The position numbers were made by a program, and so were the translations under genes. Below, one piece after another: positions 5,492 through 11,705 of a stretch of 11,705 nucleotides of DNA. This DNA comes from a bacterium UBP17_UBA6191 (GTDB taxonomy: Bacteria > Muiribacteriota > UBA6191): the NCBI GenBank assembly GCA_002422125.1, contig DITF01000291.1, positions 3,145-14,849 on the forward strand, in the 5' to 3' direction. Below the pieces are notes generated by a model. The model did not search any database and was not told the origin of the DNA. It saw nothing but the letters and a program-made list of their open reading frames with translations. Each line of letters starts with the position of its first letter. Positions within the stretch are counted from its first letter, which is position 1.

Positions 5492-8400
5492 TTGCTTATT
5501 TTGCCAGAAATCGTATTCTCACCAACTTATTATTTCTGATCGTTTTAGTGGGTGGCTTTTCTGCCCTTAGACGACTGCCAGTGGAAGCCTTTCCCGATAT
5601 GTCCTTTGGGACAGTGGTAGTGATTACTCCCTGGCCTGGAGCCCTGCCGGAAGATATTGAAGCCCAAATTACCGTACCGATTGAAGAAAAGGTCTCTGAG
5701 GTTGATTACATTTACCGCTTAAGTAGTGTCTCCGAGCCTGGCCGTTCCAAAGTCGAAATCAAGTTTGACGAGTCCCTCAATGATGCGGTTTATCACAGGC
5801 TATTAACTGATGTGCAGTCCAAACTGCGAGAAGTACAAAGACTACCGGCTGATTCAGAACCTCCCATTGCCCTGCTGATAAACTCTCAGGACTGGAAACC
5901 ATTGATCAAAATCGCTCTTAGCGGTCCTGTTGATGAATTGATATTAAAACAGCAGGCTGAATGGATCAAAATGCAGCTTGTAAACATCCCCGGAATCAAC
6001 AAAATTGAGATTGTTGGGGATCGCCGTGAAGAGTTTCAAATTCAATACGACCCTGACCGTCTACTACAATTTGGACTGGTTCCGGAAGATTTGATCGAGG
6101 CCTTAAGCCGACACAACCAAAATATTGCCGCTGGGACTATCAGCCATAACCAAGGGGCCTTTTTAGTCAGAAGCCGCCTTAGACCTGAGTCTGTGCAGGA
6201 GATTGCCCAAATTCCCATTAAACCTCTGTCATCCAATCAATTTGTCACAATTGGGGATGTTTCTGAGGTAATCCATGGGTTTCAGATCAGTAGTACCTTT
6301 CAAAAACAGGGCGGAGAACTGGCTCTGATGCTTCAGATATTTCGGCAAAAGGGTGAAAACAGCCTTAGCCTGATTCCCTTGATTCAATCTGAGGTTGCTA
6401 CTTTGACCCCTCGTTTGCACCGCGATCTGCGTATCACATGGTTTGAAGATTCAGCCCAGGAAATTCGTCGCAATATTTCTGTACTGTTGCAGAATCTGGG
6501 GCAGGGAACAATTTTAGTCTTTCTAATTCTGTTTATTTTTCTAGGTATAAAAAACTCCATTCTGGCCATTATTGGAATTCCCGTAGGTTTTTTAACTGGG
6601 ATTGTGTTTCTGAAGATTTTTGGTTATTCCATCAACAGTATTTCCATATTTTCCATGGTGATTGTGTCAGGAATGGTGGTTGATGATGCCATCGTTATTC
6701 TGGAAAATATTTCCACCCATTACCAAAAGGGAAAAAATATTCTTAGTGCCGCCATTGATGGTACCAATGAAGTCTTCTGGCCTGTTGTGGCCAGTGCCAT
6801 GACAACTCTGGCGGCCTTTATGCCCATGGTCATTATGACCGGAGAAATTGGTCGGGTAATGGTTGTAATTCCCATCACCGTAAGCCTGATTCTGGTGGCC
6901 TCACTTCTAGAAGCATTTTTGATGCTTCCCTGCCATTTTGTCGATGTTCATGACCTGGTGCACTATTTTTCAAAATCTAAAACAAAGGACTTTAGCCCAG
7001 CAGCAGCGAAGTTCTGGAAAAACATTCAAACCCGGACAGATTTTATAGTAGGCAGACTTTTAAACAATCCTATCCGTAATAGCCTGATTTGCACCTTAGT
7101 ACTGGTTATTCTGGCAAGTCTGGCCTATCAGTCCGGTAGAGTGCGGCTGATTATGTTTCCTTCCGATGCCCGTGATTTTTTGATCACCGTAGACTATACA
7201 AGAAACTACAAAGCCGAGCAGGTAAAACAGGAAATAACAACCTTGGAGAAAGCCCTTTGGGCCAAATTGCAGGGAAAAATTGCCAATCTGACCACCAGTG
7301 TAGGCCAAAAAATTGACGAGGACTATTCGGCCATAAGAGCCGAACATGTGGCCCAGATTCGGATATCCCTAAGTGAAACACTGCCCCAAGAAATCAACCT
7401 TCTATCGGTTATGCATGAAACCCAATCTTTTTTGGACAATGCAACCTACCCTGGAATCACAAAAATGTCTGTACGGCAGGTTCCCGATGGCCCCAGACTA
7501 GGAAAACCAGTGGCTGTTCGCATCCAACACCAAAACCAGACCGATCTGATGCAAATTTCTGAAATGGTTAAAACCCTGCTTCAGAATACAGAAGGACTCG
7601 CATCCGTGGAATCCAACCTGATACCGGCCAAGGACCAGTTGGATCTAAAAATTGATGAAACCAGAGCATCTCACTACAAACTCAGCGCAAAATCCATCGC
7701 CACGCAGGTTGCAGCCCAGATTGATGGAGTTATCGTATCCAGAATTTCTGCCAGCTCGGAAGACACCGATTTGAGGTTGCGATCCGCTGTGAATTCTCCC
7801 TTGAACTTGCAATCCCTGATGCGCCTTCCCATTATTAGCCCAGATTTACAGACTATAGAATTAGCCGAACTCTGTAAAATTGAGATTGTCCCTGGTTTTG
7901 CCGGTTTACATCGGCATCAAAAAAACAAAGCCATTACTTTGGGGGCAACCCTGGCCCCAGACACGAGAAGGACAGCAACTGAAATCAATCTGGAACTAAA
8001 ACCCAAGGTGGAATCCATTCTCAACCAGTTCCCTGGTTCCGCATATTCGTTAGGAGGCGAGTTCGAAGAATCCCAAAAAAGTCTGGGATCCTTGCAAGAT
8101 GCTTTTGTGATTGCTGCCATCCTGATGTTTCTGATTTTGGCCACGCAATTTCAATCCCTGATACAGCCATTTTTGATCCTTCTGATTATCCCCTATTCTT
8201 TTTTGGGGGTGGTTATTGGCATGGGAATCTGGGATCAGCCCTTTACCATGCTGGCCTTTATTGCCATGGTGGGACTAGCGGGAATTGTGGTTAATGGAAA
8301 TATCGTTTTAGTGGATTTGATAAATCGAAATGCGGCTACAATGGGAATCATGGAGGCCATTCGTTCGGCACCAGCTCAAAGAGTCCGAGCCTTAGTGCTT

Positions 8401-8595
8401 ACTACGGCCACAACAGTATTTGGGTTAATGCCCACAGTATTTGGATGGGGTGGAAGCTCAATCATTTGGAGACCAATGGCTATTGCTCTTTGTTTTGGAG
8501 TCATTACCTCGATGCTGGTCACAATATTTATTATGCCCTGCCTCATGGCCTCGATAGCAAATAAAAAGGGGCCCTGTGAAACACAGAACCCCTAA
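5488..8595 (+). CDS. RND efflux pump, inner-membrane permease (AcrB-like superfamily)
   Basis: At 1035 residues this is full length for a proton-driven RND pump exporting drugs, lipids or other compounds. Features in order: membrane segment 1 (about 10-29), the PVEAFPDMSFG motif (31-41) and first periplasmic porter region (about 30-330), membrane segments 2-6 (about 336-480) with VVDDAIVILENI (397-408), a linker and segment 7 (about 530-548), the MFPSDARDFLI motif (556-566), second periplasmic region (about 555-860), and segments 8-12 (about 870-1022). Asp399 and Asp400 match the proton-relay pair of AcrB (Asp407/408). At the place of AcrB Lys940 the sequence reads GIVVNGNIVLVD (932-943), lacking the lysine, as in many HAE-type RND pumps that read GIVVNNAI. 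The substrate is not apparent; the CusA copper-pump Met motifs were not recognised. The start overlaps the adaptor by 4 bases, and the last codons also encode a minus-strand terminator. No TolC-like partner gene is in the window. Confidence 0.93.
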   Translation: MIAYFARNRILTNLLFLIVLVGGFSALRRLPVEAFPDMSFGTVVVITPWPGALPEDIEAQITVPIEEKVSEVDYIYRLSSVSEPGRSKVEIKFDESLNDAVYHRLLTDVQSKLREVQRLPADSEPPIALLINSQDWKPLIKIALSGPVDELILKQQAEWIKMQLVNIPGINKIEIVGDRREEFQIQYDPDRLLQFGLVPEDLIEALSRHNQNIAAGTISHNQGAFLVRSRLRPESVQEIAQIPIKPLSSNQFVTIGDVSEVIHGFQISSTFQKQGGELALMLQIFRQKGENSLSLIPLIQSEVATLTPRLHRDLRITWFEDSAQEIRRNISVLLQNLGQGTILVFLILFIFLGIKNSILAIIGIPVGFLTGIVFLKIFGYSINSISIFSMVIVSGMVVDDAIVILENISTHYQKGKNILSAAIDGTNEVFWPVVASAMTTLAAFMPMVIMTGEIGRVMVVIPITVSLILVASLLEAFLMLPCHFVDVHDLVHYFSKSKTKDFSPAAAKFWKNIQTRTDFIVGRLLNNPIRNSLICTLVLVILASLAYQSGRVRLIMFPSDARDFLITVDYTRNYKAEQVKQEITTLEKALWAKLQGKIANLTTSVGQKIDEDYSAIRAEHVAQIRISLSETLPQEINLLSVMHETQSFLDNATYPGITKMSVRQVPDGPRLGKPVAVRIQHQNQTDLMQISEMVKTLLQNTEGLASVESNLIPAKDQLDLKIDETRASHYKLSAKSIATQVAAQIDGVIVSRISASSEDTDLRLRSAVNSPLNLQSLMRLPIISPDLQTIELAELCKIEIVPGFAGLHRHQKNKAITLGATLAPDTRRTATEINLELKPKVESILNQFPGSAYSLGGEFEESQKSLGSLQDAFVIAAILMFLILATQFQSLIQPFLILLIIPYSFLGVVIGMGIWDQPFTMLAFIAMVGLAGIVVNGNIVLVDLINRNAATMGIMEAIRSAPAQRVRALVLTTATTVFGLMPTVFGWGGSSIIWRPMAIALCFGVITSMLVTIFIMPCLMASIANKKGPCETQNP
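8562..8593 (-). terminator. Rho-independent terminator of the TamB-like gene, inside the pump gene's 3' end
   Basis: On the minus strand an outer stem AGGGG/CCCCT (8593-8589 with 8571-8567) and an inner stem CTGTG/CACAG (8586-8582 with 8578-8574) enclose a three-base loop, with a two-base mismatch between stems. Five T follow on the minus strand (8567-8563), then ATTT. There is no T-tract on the plus strand, so it serves the leftward gene ending at 8650. It overlaps the last codons and the start of the stop codon of the pump gene. Confidence 0.7.
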
Positions 8596-8649
8596 AGGAA
8601 AACATCAAACACATCAAAGTAATCTCATTATACCTAATCTTTGACACAA

Positions 8650-11600
8650 TCAAAAGCGTATCTGCCGCTTAAGTTTTAATTTTGTGTCTTCTATATCCCC
8701 TTCAATCCGTTCAAATTCTACATTCATATCCTGACGCATCTGCCACTGCATGGATTGGATCAGGTTATTGCCCTGTGGCCCCATTTGCTGAATCACTTCA
8801 AAGGATATATTTTCGGTGGCCTGGGTTTTAATTCCCATGGCCTTCTGCTCACCCAAAACATCGGCCTTAAGTTGTAAGGCCTTGGGCATATTCTGGTTCA
8901 ATAATCCACTGACCCCGGCATTCATCATAGAGTCTCTATGGGTCATAAAAAGCTCCTGTGGCAGTACCACAGTACCACCACCGGCCCCACCCTGTAATTT
9001 GTTGGCCAAAAGCTGTACCAAAATCCCAAGTACCCCTTCTTCTTCGTCTCCATTTACAGAAGTGAGTTTGTAATAAAACCGCGGGTAGGGGCCTTCAATA
9101 CGCAAGTTGTACTTACCCCCCTGAAACTCCGTCAGTAAATCGGCAAATACGATCAAACCGGTTTCAAACACAGTCTGTCGGTTAGACTCCTGCCACATAC
9201 TCAACAATTGGGCATTTAAATCTTCAGTAACAAATCGTAGCTGTCCCAAGGAGGTCACATCAGAGCCGATCCACTCCATGCGGGCCGGCTGCTTAAGCTC
9301 AGCTTTGATTCCCATGCCACTATACTTAAGCTCTGGAATCCTGATTAAACCAGTGACTCTTGGTTCAGAGGTCCCTGAGTACATATCCATTGCCCCTTTG
9401 GCAAAAAGACTGGTTTCAAAACCTTCAGCAAAAAGGCGAACCGGTTTGTCTGCATCCAAAAGCGACAATTTTATATTGGGGCCCATATACACGGAACTAA
9501 CGGTAGATGCCCCTGTGCTTTGTGGCTTCTTTTGGGCCGAGGCAAATTTCATCAGATCTTCCAGATACACCGTGCCCCCACCTTGGCTCACTACCGCAGA
9601 TAAGCCCCTAGAACCATAGGCAAGCTGGGCTCCTGTATCCTGAATTACGGATCGATTTAACAAAATTTTTGGTACTTGAATCGCGGATTTCAGATCCTGT
9701 TTGAGTAGATTTCCCTGAGCCCTTCCCGAAATTTTTGGTACTTGAATCATATCCTTATGGACATCCAAAATCTCAAACCCCAAAACAGCGTCCTGTTGCT
9801 TCAAGTCCAATACTGCGGTCACAAGCAAAAAGCCAAGGGATACACCAACTTCAGTTAGTTGCAGGGACTGAATCTTTAGAGCTTTAACACTAAGGGTGGG
9901 TAAGTTCAGACCAAGATTTACTTCAATCAGGCCCAGGGAATCCACATCAATTTTGGAAAAAAGATCACTTCCAATAACCGTAGCAATTCCGCGCATAGAA
10001 ACAGATTCATGGGCCAATATAAAATCTAGCTTCAAATCACCAAAAAAGGTTTCTATACCCTGACCAGACACACTTCCTAGCGAAGTAATTACAAGTTTTT
10101 TTAAGGGAAGATCGGGCTTGAGGCGCATAAGGTCCAAATCTTTGACATTCATGGATGCGTCCCATTTCATGGTAGTCGGATCTAAATTTAGTCCAAGCTG
10201 TTTGATATGTGTGTCGGTGTCCATTAGATGGATATTTGTTAGATTGGCATGAATCTGACCAGCCTGAAAACCATCTGTTGAAACCGTCGCCGAAGACTCC
10301 GACGCGACTGAGCCCTCAGATTGGGTAAACCTTGTTATGAATGACTCCCTCAGATTTAACCCATCCACCGTGAATTCTTTGACATGGATTGCCCTGTTAG
10401 AATCAAGCATAACTCTTGCGCTTTGATGAATAATCTCCAGCATCGATTGGTTTTCAAGACTCAGTTGAATCCCTGAACTGATCAGAGATAAATCCTGTGA
10501 TACTGGATCAATTTTTATGGCCGCATTGTTCAAATTAAAAGTATTTCCCTGATCCCTTAAAACAAGCCCTTCCAGACTAAATACATCTAACCTGGCACTG
10601 GCAATATTGTCTAAGGACTCCATCTGAAACTGGATGGGGTTTTTGTCCAGATAATTCTTAACCACATCTACAGCCTCCGCATGTAGCTTCAAACTTTTAA
10701 TCTGAAACTGGGGGATTCTGATTTCTTCATTTGGCAACAGATCCAGTTGAAACACCAAACCCTCTATCTGGGCCAATTCCATTTTTTGCAGATACAGTCT
10801 AAAAAGAGATAATCCAAGGCTTAGCTTTTCCGAACCAGCCAAAAATTTAAACTGTTCAAGTTTCATTAACCCATCCGCGAAATTTAACTGGAAATCGGAT
10901 TCAAGTCTTCGGTTTTCAAGACTAACAGTTAAGGCTGGAACTTGAAGCAGGGGTTGAGGCCAGAATAAATTCTCTACCTTTAAATGTTTAAGGTCTACAT
11001 TATCTAGTAACTGAAGCTGAGCTAAAGTAGATGCAATTTTTTGTTGGCTACTGGAATCCAAATCCATAACCAAAGAATTTACGAAAAAATCCGAAAGCCA
11101 GAATACCGACTTTTCAAGAATCTGAACCCTTAGCCCAGCACCCAAAACCTGGATGTTTCGACCCAAAACAGAGCCTTTAAAATCATCAATATTGATGGCT
11201 AGCTCATCAGGAGCCCTGGAGGCATCAAAATGCAGATTTTTCACTAAAAACTCATGATCCTCATACCCGCCCTTGCCTGATAAGGAAACCTTCCCCCTTC
11301 TTAATCCCAGCGATAAATTCTGCAAAAAAACCCGGGGACTGGAAACCTCAAGACTACCTAGTACCAATTCATCAAGACGGTAGTCTCGCAATATGGCAAT
11401 CTCTTGGAAGACATCCTGTATTATTTCTACGGGAGGGCGACTATCTGGCTCAGACTCCGGCAAGGCAAGGCTGATGATTACATTCTCCACATGCAGGGAT
11501 TCAATATGTTTGTTTAAGAGACGAAACAGATCCAGTCGCGTTTTTAGCCCCTGAATCTGAATTCCCGGATAGATAAGCTCCTTAAAGGAAAAATCTCCAT

Positions 11601-11705
11601 TCCAATCCACTATCAAGCCACTAATTTTAAGCTCATCCCAGGAAAAATCTGGAATCAACAAAGGTTTTTGAGTAAGGCGATACAGACCCCATCCAGCCAA
11701 GACAG
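8650..11705 (-). CDS. TamB/AsmA-like envelope protein, C-terminal part (start lies beyond the right edge)
   Basis: The frame is open to the right edge, so at least 1018 residues are present and the true start is outside; the TTG at 11700 is unlikely to be the start because hydrophobic residues (VLAGWGLY) continue upstream of it like the end of an anchor helix. Numbering from that TTG, residues about 42-80 have the pattern GIQIQGLKTRLDLFRLL...IESLHVENVIISL typical of the AsmA/TamB superfamily. The long middle is made of alternating hydrophobic strands, expected for a hydrophobic-groove protein spanning the periplasm. The C-terminal 155 residues (about 862-1016) resemble the TamB C-terminal domain: a GPYPRFYYKLTS motif, an acidic turn before GVLGILVQLL, and final strands ending in Phe (LKLKRQIRF). 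TamB-like proteins help outer-membrane protein assembly or carry phospholipid between membranes. It converges on the efflux operon. Assignment to TamB rather than YdbH or AsmA is moderate. Confidence 0.75.
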   Translation of the reverse strand, partial: VLAGWGLYRLTQKPLLIPDFSWDELKISGLIVDWNGDFSFKELIYPGIQIQGLKTRLDLFRLLNKHIESLHVENVIISLALPESEPDSRPPVEIIQDVFQEIAILRDYRLDELVLGSLEVSSPRVFLQNLSLGLRRGKVSLSGKGGYEDHEFLVKNLHFDASRAPDELAINIDDFKGSVLGRNIQVLGAGLRVQILEKSVFWLSDFFVNSLVMDLDSSSQQKIASTLAQLQLLDNVDLKHLKVENLFWPQPLLQVPALTVSLENRRLESDFQLNFADGLMKLEQFKFLAGSEKLSLGLSLFRLYLQKMELAQIEGLVFQLDLLPNEEIRIPQFQIKSLKLHAEAVDVVKNYLDKNPIQFQMESLDNIASARLDVFSLEGLVLRDQGNTFNLNNAAIKIDPVSQDLSLISSGIQLSLENQSMLEIIHQSARVMLDSNRAIHVKEFTVDGLNLRESFITRFTQSEGSVASESSATVSTDGFQAGQIHANLTNIHLMDTDTHIKQLGLNLDPTTMKWDASMNVKDLDLMRLKPDLPLKKLVITSLGSVSGQGIETFFGDLKLDFILAHESVSMRGIATVIGSDLFSKIDVDSLGLIEVNLGLNLPTLSVKALKIQSLQLTEVGVSLGFLLVTAVLDLKQQDAVLGFEILDVHKDMIQVPKISGRAQGNLLKQDLKSAIQVPKILLNRSVIQDTGAQLAYGSRGLSAVVSQGGGTVYLEDLMKFASAQKKPQSTGASTVSSVYMGPNIKLSLLDADKPVRLFAEGFETSLFAKGAMDMYSGTSEPRVTGLIRIPELKYSGMGIKAELKQPARMEWIGSDVTSLGQLRFVTEDLNAQLLSMWQESNRQTVFETGLIVFADLLTEFQGGKYNLRIEGPYPRFYYKLTSVNGDEEEGVLGILVQLLANKLQGGAGGGTVVLPQELFMTHRDSMMNAGVSGLLNQNMPKALQLKADVLGEQKAMGIKTQATENISFEVIQQMGPQGNNLIQSMQWQMRQDMNVEFERIEGDIEDTKLKLKRQIRF
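9663..9748 (-). repeat. Exact 20-base direct repeat inside the TamB-like gene
   Basis: The same 20 bases, starting AAATTTTTGG on the plus strand, occur at 9663-9682 and 9729-9748, 66 bases (22 codons) apart and in frame. Both copies encode IQVPKI on the minus strand, within DMIQVPKISG and SAIQVPKILL. Identity at codon level suggests a recent local duplication or gene conversion of a strand unit. Confidence 0.7.

Noticed and set aside
8596..8649. Short gap between the pump and TamB-like genes searched for a small gene or RNA
   Set aside because: It is 54 bases, AT-rich, and shows no frame with a start and ribosome binding site and no clear hairpin.
8816..9619. Plus-strand frames opposite the TamB-like gene (8816-9073 and 9278-9619)
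   Set aside because: They are antisense to a long continuous gene with family-like features and show no domain or ribosome binding signal.
11698..11700. TTG as the start codon of the TamB-like protein
   Set aside because: The frame continues to the window edge with hydrophobic codons before it, and the visible residues look like the end of an N-terminal anchor helix, so the start is most likely outside the window.

Overview
The window suggests a Gram-negative, flagellated bacterium with moderate GC content. The evidence is a full-length flagellin, a resistance-nodulation-division (RND) efflux pump with its periplasmic adaptor, a TamB/AsmA-like envelope protein, and exported proteins including one that looks like a small outer-membrane barrel. 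A Bdellovibrionota or other deltaproteobacterial-type host is plausible from the protein style, but nothing in the window proves it. No rRNA, tRNA, CRISPR array, insertion sequence or phage gene was seen.

Layout. Positions 1-218 (minus) hold the start of an exported protein that runs off the left edge. Positions 219-341 form a compact divergent promoter region: back-to-back TTGACA -35 boxes sit in the arms of a perfect inverted repeat (273-295), and a CsoR-like metal-sensor operator (324-342) overlaps the start of the rightward genes. Positions 342-1671 (plus) are a tight three-gene cluster: a barrel-like exported protein, a periplasmic MerP-like heavy-metal-binding protein, and a MerT-like inner-membrane protein carrying both expected cysteine pairs. 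Next come a membrane/coiled-coil protein of unknown function (1678-2694) and, behind its own likely promoter, a 588-residue flagellin (2780-4546). Only 12 bases later an adaptor/RND pump pair follows (4559-5491 and 5488-8595, overlapping by 4 bases). The right quarter (8650 to beyond 11705) is a convergent minus-strand gene for a large TamB-like protein, whose terminator hairpin lies inside the last codons of the pump gene.

How the genes may work together. The left cluster looks like a metal-handling module: periplasmic capture by the MerP-like protein, transfer through the MerT-like membrane protein, an outer-membrane partner, and control at a CsoR-type operator. No regulator, mercuric reductase or metal ATPase gene is present, so the metal is unknown (copper or mercury are the obvious candidates). 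The adaptor and pump form the inner-membrane and periplasmic parts of an efflux system; no TolC-like channel is in the window. The flagellin stands apart from other flagellar genes. The TamB-like protein probably moves lipid or helps outer-membrane assembly. Most genes fit known families. The least explained parts are the metal cluster's control region, the unknown membrane protein, and the placement of flagellin directly ahead of an efflux operon.
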